This document shows positions 9,697 to 18,230 of a DNA stretch of 41,880 nucleotides, piece after piece. The position numbers were made by a program, and so were the translations under genes. The notes below the pieces were generated by a model. The model ran no database searches and was not told where the DNA came from. It saw only the letters and a list, made by a program, of their open reading frames with translations. Source of the stretch: a bacterium (GTDB lineage Bacteria; Krumholzibacteriota; Krumholzibacteriia; LZORAL124-64-63); NCBI GenBank assembly GCA_018829565.1, contig JAHJTW010000176.1, positions 1 through 41,880 on the forward strand. The letters are read 5' to 3'. Position 1 is the first letter of the stretch, and every line of letters starts with the position of its first letter.

Positions 9697-11373
9697 ATGC
9701 GTCGCTTCACCATCATTCTGTTGATCCTGGCCGTCCTGGCCTCGTGGGGCTGCAGCCGGCAGGAACCGGTCATCGAGTCCACCGCCCTGGTCCTTACCGG
9801 CGCCAGCATTCCCGAGGGCTTCGCCGCTCCCGGCGCCTCCGCCGTGGCGGTGATCGACGGCCGCATCGCCTACGTGGGCAGCGATCAGGACGCACGCGAG
9901 CAAGCAGGCCCGGGCGCCGAGGTGATCGACCTCGCCGGTGCGACGCTGATCCCCGGCTTCATCGACAGCCACTGCCACCTGTACGGGCTGGGCACCGCCC
10001 TGGCGCAGATCGACCTGGTGGGGACCGCCACCGTGGATGAAGCCCTGGAACGGATAGCCGCCGCTGACGCGGCGGCACCCGGCTCCGACTGGCTGCTGGG
10101 CCGGGGCTGGGACCAGAACGACTGGCCGGTGCAGGAATACCCCACCCGCGAACAGCTCGACCCGGTCACCGGCGACCGCCCCGCCCTGCTGCGCCGCATC
10201 GACGGCCACGCGGCCTGGGCCAACAGCGCGGCGCTCCTGGCCGCCGGCATCACCGCCGAAACGCCCGATCCCGAGGGCGGCAGCATCCTGCGCGGACCGG
10301 ACGGCGAGCCCACCGGCGTCCTGATCGACAACGCGGTGGACCTGGTGAGCGAAGTCGTCCCCCCCGCGAGCGCGGCCGAGAAACGCCGCCGCATCGACCT
10401 GGCCGTGGCCGAGTGCCTCAAGTACGGCCTGACGGGGGTCCACGAGGCCGGAGTCGACCTCGAACTGGCGGGCATCTACCGCGCCATGGCCGACGCGGGC
10501 GAACTGCCCCTGCGCATCTACGCCATGTACGACGACAAGCCCGAGGTGCTTGCCCACGCCGCCGCCGAGGGGCCGTACTTCCATCCCGGGGGGATGCTGA
10601 CCATCCGCGCGGTCAAGCTCTACGCGGACGGCGCCCTGGGCAGCCGCGGCGCCCTCTTGCTTGACGACTACACGGACGCCCCCGGCACCCGCGGCCTGGC
10701 CGTGACTCCGCGGAACCACCTCCTGGAGGTCTGCCGCGACCTGGGCGGCCTGGGCTTCCAGATCTGCACCCATGCCATCGGCGACGGGGGTAACCGCCTG
10801 GTGCTGGACGTCTACGCGGAGATCCTGGGCGATCTCGGCGGTGACGACCGCCGCTGGCGCGTCGAGCACGCGCAGATCCTCGCCGTGGACGACATCCCCC
10901 GCTTCGGCAATCTGGGCGTCATCGCCGCCATGCAGCCCACCCACTGCACCAGCGACATGGACTGGGCCGACGAGCGGTTGGGCAACGAACGCCTGCGCGG
11001 CGCCTACGCCTGGCGGTCCCTGCTGGATGCCGGCGCCCACCTGTGCCTGGGCACAGACTTCCCCATCGAGGCCGTCGACCCGCTGTGGGGCCTGTACGCC
11101 GCCCGCACCCGCACCCACCACGACGGCACGCCCCCCGGGGGGTGGATGCCCCAGGAGAAGCTGGACGCAGCCACCGCCCTGGAGCTCTACACGGCGGGTT
11201 CGGCGTTCGCCGGGTTCGCCGAGGATCGCCTGGGACGCATCGAACCGGGCTATCTGGCCGATTTCACGGTGCTGGATGGGGATCCCGTGGCGGCCGAACC
11301 GGCCGTCCTCCTGTCGATGGGGACGGTCCTGACGGTGGTCGACGGCAAGATCGCCTACCGGCGATCACACTGA
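9697..11373 (+). CDS. YtcJ-like amidohydrolase lipoprotein
   Basis: 558 residues, starting at ATG 9697 with AAAGGA upstream. The leader MRRFTIILLILAVLASWGCS ends in a lipobox (LASWGC), so it is probably a periplasmic lipoprotein. The amidohydrolase TIM-barrel follows: IPGFIDSHCHLYGLG (HxH metal ligands), VTGDRPALLRRIDGHAAWAN, KLYADGALGSRGALLL, CTHAIGDGGNRLV, WRVEHAQIL and CLGTDFPIEAVDPLW (late Asp), then a final LADFTVLDGDP. This is the YtcJ/AepA-like branch, metal-dependent hydrolases of poorly defined substrates. A strong terminator follows the stop directly. The gene looks monocistronic. Confidence 0.9.
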   Translation: MRRFTIILLILAVLASWGCSRQEPVIESTALVLTGASIPEGFAAPGASAVAVIDGRIAYVGSDQDAREQAGPGAEVIDLAGATLIPGFIDSHCHLYGLGTALAQIDLVGTATVDEALERIAAADAAAPGSDWLLGRGWDQNDWPVQEYPTREQLDPVTGDRPALLRRIDGHAAWANSAALLAAGITAETPDPEGGSILRGPDGEPTGVLIDNAVDLVSEVVPPASAAEKRRRIDLAVAECLKYGLTGVHEAGVDLELAGIYRAMADAGELPLRIYAMYDDKPEVLAHAAAEGPYFHPGGMLTIRAVKLYADGALGSRGALLLDDYTDAPGTRGLAVTPRNHLLEVCRDLGGLGFQICTHAIGDGGNRLVLDVYAEILGDLGGDDRRWRVEHAQILAVDDIPRFGNLGVIAAMQPTHCTSDMDWADERLGNERLRGAYAWRSLLDAGAHLCLGTDFPIEAVDPLWGLYAARTRTHHDGTPPGGWMPQEKLDAATALELYTAGSAFAGFAEDRLGRIEPGYLADFTVLDGDPVAAEPAVLLSMGTVLTVVDGKIAYRRSH

Positions 11374-11374
11374 G

Positions 11375-11406
11375 GCGGCCGGACTCTTCCGGGTCCGGCC
11401 GCTTTT
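11375..11406 (+). terminator. Intrinsic terminator
   Basis: A perfect 9-bp stem, GCGGCCGGA (11375-11383) with TCCGGCCGC (11394-11402), is followed by TTTT. It begins just after the amidohydrolase stop codon. Confidence 0.85.
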
Positions 11407-11499
11407 CGTACTGGAACCCGCTTGCGGGAATCCCGTATATTCCTACTCCTTGGGTAGACCATGTCGCCCCGACCCCGAACCGCCTCCGAGGAGAACACC

Positions 11500-12693
11500 A
11501 TGACCCGAATCCATACCGGTCTCGCCGGTGCGGCCCTGTGCCTGCTGCTGGCGGGCGCCGCTCAGGCCGAGCCCATCGCGGCCGAGTCCTACTACGATGC
11601 CCTGGCCCAGGCCAAGGGGGCCGGCCAGCTCGTCATCATCGACTTCTACACCGATTGGTGACCGAGCTGCAAGGTGTTCGCCCGTGAGGCGAGCAACAAC
11701 CCGGCCATCGCCGACGCCCTGGAGGGCGCCGTCTTCCTGAAGATCGACTGCGAAAAGGGCGAGGGACCGGACGTCGCCAAGATCTACGGCATCCGCGCCT
11801 ATCCCACCTTCTACGCCGTCAACGGCGACGGCGAGGTCACCGACCGCTGGATCGGCTACGAGGGCGCCGAGCGCTGGGCCGCCACCGTCGAGAACGCCAA
11901 GGCCGACATGCGGACCATGGCCGCCAAGAAGGAGGCCTACGCGGCCGCCCCGACCGCGGATCTGGCCGCCCGGTTGGCCAACGACGCGGCCTGCGACTTC
12001 GACTTCCGCGTGGCCGTGGACCACTTCAAGAAGGCCCGGGAACTGAACCCCTCCGATGCTGACCACTTCACCGAGCAGATCCTGACCAACATGTACTACG
12101 GCGCCGACGGCGGCGGCTTCACGTTCGCCGAGGTCGCGGCCGAGGCCGACCTGGCCTTCGCCTCTCCCGGCGCCACCGTGTCGGACAAGGTCGAGCTGGC
12201 CCAGATGGTCAGCCGCATGGCCGGCTCCATGGACGCCAGGGAGAAGGCCGTGCCCTACATCACCGCGGCGCTCAAGGCCGCCGAGGGCAACACCGACGAG
12301 GACCTGGCGCGCTCGCTGACCGGCCTGCGCATCGACCACGCCCTGCTGGTGGAGAAGGACGCCGACAAGGCCTTCGAGCTGAAGGTCGGCCTGCAGCCCG
12401 AGGGCTGGCGGGACGAAGCCCGCCGCCTGAACGCCTTCGCCTGGTGGTGCTTCGAGAACGGGATCAAGCTGGACGAGGCCGAGGAGATGGCCCTGCGCGG
12501 CATCGAACTGGCCGAGGACGACGCCCAGCGCGCCACGATCCTCGACACCGCGGCGGAGATCTGCGCCGCCCGCGGCGACTGCACCGAGGCGCTGGTGCGG
12601 ATCCGAAAGGCCATCGAACTGGATCCCGAGAACGACTACTACAAGGACCAGCTGGCCAAGTTCGACAAGAAGGCGGCTGAGGACTGCGGGTGA
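11500..12693 (+). CDS. Exported thioredoxin-like selenoprotein with helical C-terminal domain
   Basis: 397 residues if the in-frame TGA at 11659-11661 is read as selenocysteine (Sec54). ATG 11500 has GAGGAG 6 nt upstream. A signal peptide ends at AQA-EP (residue 23). The thioredoxin core is LVIIDFYTDW-Sec-PSCKVF, so TGA replaces the first Cys of the WCxxCK motif and Cys57 is the partner. The cis-Pro loop IRAYPTFYAV (Pro102) and the rest of the fold continue in the same frame. Residues ~150-397 are helical and TPR-like (LNAFAWWCFENGIKLDEAEE, ALVRIRKAIELDPENDYY). A SECIS-like hairpin follows the TGA. A terminator follows the stop. It is probably a periplasmic or envelope redox enzyme. A simple nonsense mutation is the alternative, but codon use and sequence quality hold on both sides. 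Confidence 0.85.
11673..11697 (+). promoter_or_regulatory. Putative bacterial SECIS element
   Basis: The coding sequence just after TGA 11659-11661 folds as GGTGTTCGCC (11673-11682), loop CGTGA (11683-11687), GGCGAGCAAC (11688-11697). It has nine pairs, one of them G-U, and one mismatch. The loop starts 22 nt after the TGA and has G as its second base. As I recall the bacterial SECIS pattern, this means a stem-loop within about 16-37 nt of the UGA and G among the first loop bases. Confidence 0.6.
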
Positions 12694-12715
12694 TTGGGGG
12701 GTGACCCCGTAAGGA

Positions 12716-12750
12716 GAAGGGCCCGGGGCGGTGGTTCCGGGCCTTCTTTT
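12716..12750 (+). terminator. Intrinsic terminator of the selenoprotein gene
   Basis: GAAGG, a bulged G, then CCCGG pair with CCGGGCCTTC (12737-12746) and are followed by a T-run. It lies 22 bp after the stop codon. Confidence 0.8.
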
Positions 12751-12873
12751 ATGTTGGGGGTGGCGGGGTCATAACCTCGAGCCGTGATATTTTTGCAATT
12801 GAAAAGCCTCATATGAGGCAATCTCGCGGCAATAATTCTGGCATTGATTCAAGCCGGCTCGACCACATTGGAA

Positions 12874-12976
12874 ACATAACGACCTGGCGATAAGCTGCGG
12901 ACTGGATCGGCGCGGCGGTGGGGTCAACCAGCCCCGGAATCAGCCGTTCTGTCAAATTGAACGGCTTGACATGCGA
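12874..12976 (-). other. attC site 5 (after the FG-GAP gene)
   Basis: Read on the minus strand it begins GCATGTCAAGCCGTTCAA and ends CGCAGCTTATCGCCAGG followed by TCGTTATGT. Both ends match the attC at 21715-21817 closely (CAAGCCGTTCAA and CGCCAGGTCGTTATG). The terminal box is GTTATGT (plus-strand 12874-12880). It lies about 75 bp beyond the stop of the secreted FG-GAP gene and closes the array on this side. Confidence 0.7.
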
Positions 12977-13050
12977 CCCAACTATTACTACTTCAGCTGG
13001 GCGACATTCGGATCTAGCAATGCGTCTGAACATCATGAAGCTACAACGAC

Positions 13051-14652
13051 TCACCGGACCAGAGATATTTTCCCAGTCGTGGCTCTCCCCATCCCCAGAA
13101 TCTGGACCAGGTAAGACCCGCTGGGGGCTGGGCGACCCCTCGCATCCGCCCCGTCCCAGGACACGCGATGGGTGCCGGAGTCAACCGGGCTGTTAAGGAG
13201 TGTACGGACCAACCTTCCCCGGGTGTCGAAGATCCGTACCTGGACCTCGTCCCTTCGATTGATCTTGAAACTGATCTCCGATCGCGGGTTGGCGGGATTG
13301 GGAAAACACCCCATGAAGGCAAGGTCGGGCATCCCGTCCGTTTCCGGGGAAACGCCAGACGTTCCCTCGGTCCAACCCCATACCCGGACCAGGTCAGCAT
13401 GGTCCCCGTTCGGCAGGAATTTACGATAGTGGACCAGGAGGTCGCAACGGCCATCCCCATCGACATCCCCTGCCCTTTCAACCTGGGCCTGGTCCCATTC
13501 CTCACCGATGGGGGTTCCGAACCGGACATCCGGCACCAAATCCGGACTGGGCCCACCCCAGAAGACCCATACGGCGCAAAAGAGATCCACGATGGCGAGG
13601 TCGTCGTACCCGTCGCCGTTGATGTCTTCCAGGCCGGCGACGTCCTGGCCTGGAATGAGGGACAACCCTTCCCCTTCCCAGATGTCCGGGTTGCCCCGAA
13701 TCAGCCGGGACTCCTCGATGTTCGGCGCCGCCGCGATGACGTCATCGAAACCGTCCGCATCGAAGTCGAAGTTGCCGTCGATGTCGTAGCCGAGATAGGC
13801 TTCTCCAACGTCTAATGGCTGGTAGAAATACCCTGCATACCACATGAACTCGCCGCCGTGGAGAGTGGTGGCGGCACCGACACCATTGGTGGGAATCAGG
13901 TTCGTTCCGTCAAAGAAGAGCCCCTGGGCAAACGGAAGCCCATGCACGATATCCCCGGCGCCGTCCCCGTTGGTGTCCCCGGCGAATTCAAGGTGGGAGG
14001 CGAAACCATCGTAATGGGTTCCGAGGGTTCTGCCCCAACAGGAATCCACCCCGGGTTCAGGACCGCCTCGAAACACGTACACCGTCGGGGGCGGACCCCA
14101 CCCATAGCTGGTATTGATGGTTGCTGCCAGGTCGTCGAATTCGTCCTCAGTGTCGAATCGCCCCGCACAGGCCAGACCTCGCCCGAAGTAGTACCTTGTC
14201 CAAGGCCCCGGGATGACATGATCGGCAATGTTGTCAAGGTCGGGTCCGCCGTAGTAGGCAAAGACCATCCCGGCATTCTCCATGCCGTCCACATCGTAAT
14301 AGGGTGCCCCGAGGGCGATGTCTCCGAATCCGTCGCCGTTGAAGTCGAAGGGCCCGGCCAGGGCTTCCTCGAGCCAGCCTGAATCCCCCTCCTGGATGAC
14401 AAGATCTGCCTCGGTGCCCACGCCCGGCCCGCCAAAAAAAACGTAGGCCCGACCGGAGTATCCGGGTCCTTCTTGCCTTTCGTCCATGATCAGGAAATCA
14501 TCCAGTCCATCCCCGTTGACATCGCCCAGGCCAGCCATCTCGATTCCGAAGGCCTGGTTGTCATGTTCGGGATATAGTTCGGCAATGAGCCCGCCCTGGG
14601 CGGCATTTCCACAATACGAAGCCATTAAAATGCCTAATAGAAAAGACTTCAC
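13051..14652 (-). CDS. Secreted FG-GAP repeat protein with C-terminal sorting domain
   Basis: 533 residues, starting at GTG 14652 with GGAGGG upstream. A short signal peptide (MKSFLLGILMASYCGNAAQG) is followed by integrin-alpha-like FG-GAP repeats with calcium-binding loops: DVNGDGLDDF, DFNGDGFGDI, DTNGDGAGDI, DFDADGFDDV, DINGDGYDDL and DVDGDGRCDL. This makes a beta-propeller. The last ~85 residues (GCFPNPANPRSEISFKINR, VQVRIFDTRGRLVR, THRVSWDGADARGR, YLVQILGMG) form a FlgD-like, type IX-style sorting domain like that at 1439-3709. Export to the surface or medium is likely. It carries its own extended -10 promoter and is followed by an attC, so it behaves as a self-expressed cassette. Its GC-rich composition differs from the other cassettes. 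Confidence 0.88.
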   Translation of the reverse strand: MKSFLLGILMASYCGNAAQGGLIAELYPEHDNQAFGIEMAGLGDVNGDGLDDFLIMDERQEGPGYSGRAYVFFGGPGVGTEADLVIQEGDSGWLEEALAGPFDFNGDGFGDIALGAPYYDVDGMENAGMVFAYYGGPDLDNIADHVIPGPWTRYYFGRGLACAGRFDTEDEFDDLAATINTSYGWGPPPTVYVFRGGPEPGVDSCWGRTLGTHYDGFASHLEFAGDTNGDGAGDIVHGLPFAQGLFFDGTNLIPTNGVGAATTLHGGEFMWYAGYFYQPLDVGEAYLGYDIDGNFDFDADGFDDVIAAAPNIEESRLIRGNPDIWEGEGLSLIPGQDVAGLEDINGDGYDDLAIVDLFCAVWVFWGGPSPDLVPDVRFGTPIGEEWDQAQVERAGDVDGDGRCDLLVHYRKFLPNGDHADLVRVWGWTEGTSGVSPETDGMPDLAFMGCFPNPANPRSEISFKINRRDEVQVRIFDTRGRLVRTLLNSPVDSGTHRVSWDGADARGRPAPSGSYLVQILGMGRATTGKISLVR

Positions 14653-14681
14653 CGGTGTCCCTCCATATTTTGGTTTTCCCG

Positions 14682-14690
14682 ATTATATCA
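14682..14690 (-). promoter_or_regulatory. Extended -10 promoter of the FG-GAP gene
   Basis: TGATATAAT on the minus strand lies 30 nt upstream of the GTG start and is preceded by GTG, as at 1371-1379. The rest of the 295-bp gap 14653-14947 shows no gene and no clear attC for the DUF2130 cassette. Confidence 0.55.
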
Positions 14691-14947
14691 CACCCGCCAT
14701 CCCAAGACACCCTGTACCAGTACCAGGAAACCAAGACGGGGCGGCGTCAATCCTGGCAACGGCAATATGCGGTTTTCAAGGAACCGGAGGGATTAGAATA
14801 CCCTCTTGACGACCAGGGGCCTCATTGGTGTTATCCGTCAACATTCGCCACACCCGGCGGGCCTGGTACGGAACAAAAACGGATCCGCCCCAACTTCCCT
14901 GCGCAGCAGATACTGCATATCGGTCAATTCTCTTCGGAGAATGCGAC

Positions 14948-16270
14948 TCACTCAGCGCCGGAAGATTCCCTATTTTTCAACTCCTCGAACTTAGCGGCCA
15001 TTGTCGGGTTACCCCTGGTCAGACGCTTGACTGTCAGGTCGTCGGCTTTGTTGTTGGCAAGGCGAAGATTGTTTTCAGAACCAAGCAGTGCGTCCTTGGT
15101 CTTTTGAAGGTGATCGATGGTCTTATCGATCTCCTCAACAGCCGTTTTAAATTTTTTTGATGCCAGTTCGTAGTTGCGTGCGAAGCCTGTCTTAAATTCC
15201 TCGATCTCGTTCTCAAAGTTGGTAATATCAATGTTTTGCGATTTAACCAAAGTGAGTTCTGTTTTGTATTTAAGCGAATTCTGAGCTGCATTTCGAAGTA
15301 AAGTTATGATCGGGATAAAAAACTGCGGGCGAATAACATACATCTTCGGATAGCGGTGCGACTTGTCGACAATACCAGAGTTGTAGTGATCGCTCTCTGG
15401 CTCTAGAAGTGAAACGAGAACCGCGTATTCACAGCCTTTTTCAGTGCGATCCTTGTCAAGCTCTTTGAGGAAGTCTTCGTTTTTCTTTTTTGTAGCAGTT
15501 TCGTCACTCTCATTTTTCATCTCGAACATGATCGAAAGTACTTCTGTACCCTCCTCGACCACGTCTCGAAAGATATAGTCACCCTTGCTGCCAGTCCGCG
15601 CGTCATTATCTTTTTCGAAATACGCCCGTGGAAAGGCCGTCGCACGAATGCGGTTAAACTCAGTCTCGCAGTGCTGCTCGAGGGTTTCGCCCACCATCTT
15701 TGTCGACAGGCGAGCCTTCATGTCTCGGAGACGTTCAATCTCACCATCACGATCCTTGAGTTGCGTTTCGTACTTGTCTTTAAGAGATACCTCTGCGAGT
15801 TGTTTTTCGTGCTTCGCGCGCTCAAGCTCGGCCTTCAACTCCTGAACCTCAGAGATCTTCTCTGTAGTTGATTTTTGCAGTTCACTCTCAAGCCTCGCGT
15901 CGGAAATTTGAGAGGCAGTTATTTTGTCATGCTCTGCTTGCTGAAGTTGGTTAGCTAGCGAGTCACGTTCCTTTTCTAGGGCATTTAGCGCTTCCTTCAC
16001 TGCCAGCTTTTTTTCGACAGCTCCGGCATCAAGCTTGGCCTTGAGTTCCCTAATCTCACCATCCTTTGCGGCGGCCGCTTTTTCCATTTCGCTCGCGATC
16101 TTTGTCTTCGCCAAATCCACAGCATTTTGCTTTTCTTTCTCAGCCAATTCTAGCCGTTTGGACAATTGCATTTCGAACTCGTCATCGCGAACTTGCTTTA
16201 GAATATCCGCGTAGCCGGCCTCGTCGATCTTGAACGCTTTCTGGCAATGCGGACATTTGATTTCATGCAT
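14948..16270 (-). CDS. DUF2130 nuclease-like coiled-coil protein
   Basis: 440 residues. An N-terminal zinc-ribbon-like motif ([16 protein letters not shown]) is followed by a long Lys/Glu-rich coiled coil (about 30-200). The DUF2130 core comes next: [31 protein letters not shown] and [14 protein letters not shown]. The spacing of GDY...Asp...ExK resembles a PD-(D/E)XK nuclease active site. [18 protein letters not shown] and a second coiled coil end the protein. DUF2130 proteins are widespread in mobile DNA and their role is undefined; DNA cleavage is inferred from the motif only. The start is ATG 16270 with GGA about 9 nt upstream. The gene is AT-richer than the chromosomal genes around the array. 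Confidence 0.85.
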   Translation of the reverse strand: MHEIKCPHCQKAFKIDEAGYADILKQVRDDEFEMQLSKRLELAEKEKQNAVDLAKTKIASEMEKAAAAKDGEIRELKAKLDAGAVEKKLAVKEALNALEKERDSLANQLQQAEHDKITASQISDARLESELQKSTTEKISEVQELKAELERAKHEKQLAEVSLKDKYETQLKDRDGEIERLRDMKARLSTKMVGETLEQHCETEFNRIRATAFPRAYFEKDNDARTGSKGDYIFRDVVEEGTEVLSIMFEMKNESDETATKKKNEDFLKELDKDRTEKGCEYAVLVSLLEPESDHYNSGIVDKSHRYPKMYVIRPQFFIPIITLLRNAAQNSLKYKTELTLVKSQNIDITNFENEIEEFKTGFARNYELASKKFKTAVEEIDKTIDHLQKTKDALLGSENNLRLANNKADDLTVKRLTRGNPTMAAKFEELKNRESSGAE

Positions 16271-16304
16271 AGCTTTTTGTCCTTCGCAATTTTTGCAATG
16301 TGAC

Positions 16305-16400
16305 GGCTACCGTTGGCTTCAGCTGCGAAGACCTTTGGCGCGACCCGTGCTCCGCCGGGGCGTGACAAGCGGCTTCGACAGCTGGAAGTTCTTGTAAGGT
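16305..16400 (-). other. attC site 4
   Basis: On the minus strand: ACCTTACAAGAAC (R''-like), then CAGCTGTCGAAGCCGCTTG, TCACGCCCCGG, GGGTCGCGCCAAAGG, TCTTCGCAGCTGAAGCCAAC and terminal GGTAGCC. The arms CAGCTG...GCAGCTGAAG pair with one extra base. It lies between the 16410-17306 gene and the DUF2130 gene and begins 10 bp after the former's stop. Confidence 0.7.
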
Positions 16401-16409
16401 GTGGACGTT

Positions 16410-17306
16410 CTACCCTCCCAATGATGCCTGTGAGGGACGCGGGATATGCTCCAGTACACTAACAACTTCATATTTCTGATTAACGTAGATCCCCGAGGCA
16501 TCCAATCGTTGGACAATTCGCAACCGAACAACTAGTGCGTCTCCAGGTGCAATTGTGATCTCATGTGCAGCAAACTTCTCAAAAAACGAGGAGTCGAGAA
16601 CCGGAGCAGCTATCGTCACGCCGCGCCACACGAATTCCCAACGCCTCCTAGACTGTTCTAGTATGGCGCGCATAATCTGAACTTCAGTCTGCTCCTCGAC
16701 CTCTCGCGTAGGAACATCCGAAGTCGCAGTTTCGCCGGCCAGCACCGCGAATTGCTCACGCGAAACTTCGATCGGCGTTTCCTCGTCCGTATCGTCGCCC
16801 GACGTGATCGCAACAGATTGAATCGTCTCGTCGCCGTCGACCGAACGGAATGCGCGACTGACTGCCTGCCGAAAAGTCTCCAGACTCTGTACTTCCTGCA
16901 TCGCCTCGTATGTACTTCTTGGCACGACAACTGTTTGATCGCCCGCGGTCACCACTACCGAGTCCTCATTTGTAACGACATTGATACTCACTCCTGGGGC
17001 CAACGTCTGCGTATAGATGTGAGCAGCGATAACCGAGAGTACCACAGCTCTTAAGTTTTGAACCGAAAACAGATTTCCGCCCTGCCGGTAGACGGCCCGG
17101 ATCTTCGCTTTGAAGCTACCTGAACCCAGGGCCTCTACGACTACCTCAATATCATAGCCTGGGTTGATCAGGCCATTTGCCGCTCGGGCCGCATCAGCAA
17201 CCGAAACGAGCGTAGAGGCAAGCGTGTAGGCGTTGATACGAGAGAACTCGCCACCAAACCTAAGAACAAATGATCCTTCGTAGCTGCCAATATCGATACG
17301 CGGCAC
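16410..17306 (-). CDS. Hypothetical cassette protein
   Basis: 298 residues, starting at GTG 17306 with AGGAGGT only 5 nt upstream. The ribosome-binding site sits right behind a GTTAGGT box, as expected for the first gene of a cassette array. The N-terminal part (MPRIDIGSYEGSFVLRFGGE, LASTLVSVADAARAANGLI) looks like an alpha/beta domain. Residues ~75-105 (VQNLRAVVLSVIAAHIYTQT) are hydrophobic and may form a membrane or buried helix. A middle acidic linker (GDDTDEETPIE) joins a C-terminal beta-rich domain with VWRGVTIAAPVLDSSFFEKF. I do not recognise a family and assign no function. Confidence 0.75.
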   Translation of the reverse strand: MPRIDIGSYEGSFVLRFGGEFSRINAYTLASTLVSVADAARAANGLINPGYDIEVVVEALGSGSFKAKIRAVYRQGGNLFSVQNLRAVVLSVIAAHIYTQTLAPGVSINVVTNEDSVVVTAGDQTVVVPRSTYEAMQEVQSLETFRQAVSRAFRSVDGDETIQSVAITSGDDTDEETPIEVSREQFAVLAGETATSDVPTREVEEQTEVQIMRAILEQSRRRWEFVWRGVTIAAPVLDSSFFEKFAAHEITIAPGDALVVRLRIVQRLDASGIYVNQKYEVVSVLEHIPRPSQASLGG

Positions 17307-17451
17307 AAGCTACCTCCTACACCTAACAACATATTTTACAGGGCTCCGTAAACCCTAAGGAAATCGCCTTGCCGTTCTGTCGAATTACCCGCATTTCGCA
17401 AATGATCTTAACGGTAACGATTCCGGCTCCCCCCAATAGCTTACGCCCATC

Positions 17452-17480
17452 AGTATATCACGAAGCAGCCCCCACCCCAG
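17452..17480 (-). promoter_or_regulatory. Promoter-like element reading into the left sub-array
   Basis: Minus strand: CTGGGG, 17-nt spacer ending TGA, then TATACT (extended -10). It lies about 150 nt upstream of the GTG at 17306. The same element is conserved in the right repeat copy. By position it could act like an integron Pc promoter. Confidence 0.4.
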
Positions 17481-17597
17481 CGAAAAATATCCCACACCCC
17501 CCCCACCTGGAGCGACCCTGGGACTTCCTCAAAACACCCTCACCACCCACCAACCGAGGCCCCTATCAAAGGTCCCAGCCCGGCCCACCCCCAAAAG

Positions 17598-18018
17598 TCA
17601 CTTGATATACCACAACGACCTCAGCTGCTTCCTGATCTCCTCGTCCACCTGCGGATCCCGCTCCCCCTCGGGCACGACCGCCGACCCCCAATGGCTGGTA
17701 CGAATCCACCCGGTTCCTCTCCAGGTCGGCGATCCGCCGGGCGCCATCAACCGTCGCCGGCTCCACCAGGATCTTCCCCGGCATGTCCTTGCCCGCCGGC
17801 AGGCCCAGAAGGGCCAGCATCGTGGGACAGATGTCCAGCAGCTCCAGGTGGCCGAACTTCACCCCGGCCTGGTACAGGGGGCTGCGTACCAGGAACAGGC
17901 CCCAATCGCTGTGCTCGGCGGTGCCCTTCTCCCCGCTCTACCGGGGGCCATAGAACCCTAGTCGCTCACCACGACTGCCCGCCGATCGGCGGGGAACCAG
18001 CTGAGAATCCGGCCCATC
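17598..18018 (-). pseudogene. Truncated phosphodiesterase gene (copy of the 3' end of 22696-24009)
   Basis: The reverse strand aligns with the last ~140 codons of the intact gene to the right. Its 5' part is missing. The metal-site motif SDHGF is destroyed: after GTGGTGAGCGAC the His codon is replaced by TAG with a 1-nt deletion. A 1-nt insertion shifts the frame near 17690. The final codons still read DEEIRKQLRSLWYIK before a TGA. It is non-functional and marks a duplication, not a separate gene. Confidence 0.9.
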
Positions 18019-18230
18019 AACGACAGCCCCCGCCAGGTAGCCCTTCTGGGACTTCCTTCTCCTCAACTGGCGCAAACCTCCGCCCCATAACCTGATCCAG
18101 TTTCGCCTCATAGGGTGCCAGACGTTTTCGCCCAATTGGGAGCCACCTCGTCGCCGGTCCGGGAGGACCCCAGCGGCACCCCGTCTCCAGCCCCCGTTTC
18201 AGCATGACCGGCCTGATAGGCACGCTGCAC

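Larger units (their letters stand above)
17321..18018. repeat. Direct repeat, left copy (cassette boundary plus phosphodiesterase 3' end)
   Basis: About 700 bp, homologous in the same orientation to 22416-23117. It contains in order: a GTTAGGT box (minus strand, 17327-17321), GGGTTTACGGAGCCC, a promoter-like element at 17452-17480, and a decayed copy of the last ~420 bp of the phosphodiesterase gene. Homology stops near 18018. The 5.1 kb between the copies holds four cassette genes. The 212 bp at 18019-18230 show no gene and no clear attC. Confidence 0.9.

Noticed and set aside
14820-14947. Expected attC after the DUF2130 gene.
   Set aside because: No GTTRRRY-like box with paired arms and no shared central block could be found, so the two genes may form one cassette or the site was lost.
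17598-18018. Stop codon at the metal-site position of the phosphodiesterase copy considered as a second recoding event.
   Set aside because: The codon is TAG, it is accompanied by a 1-nt deletion and another frameshift, and the 5' part of the gene is missing: a plain pseudogene.
18019-18230. Open minus-strand frame and possible attC after the membrane-anchored protein.
   Set aside because: Only the first ~13 bases after the stop resemble attC 3; the rest has no palindrome, and the frame has no start or family resemblance.
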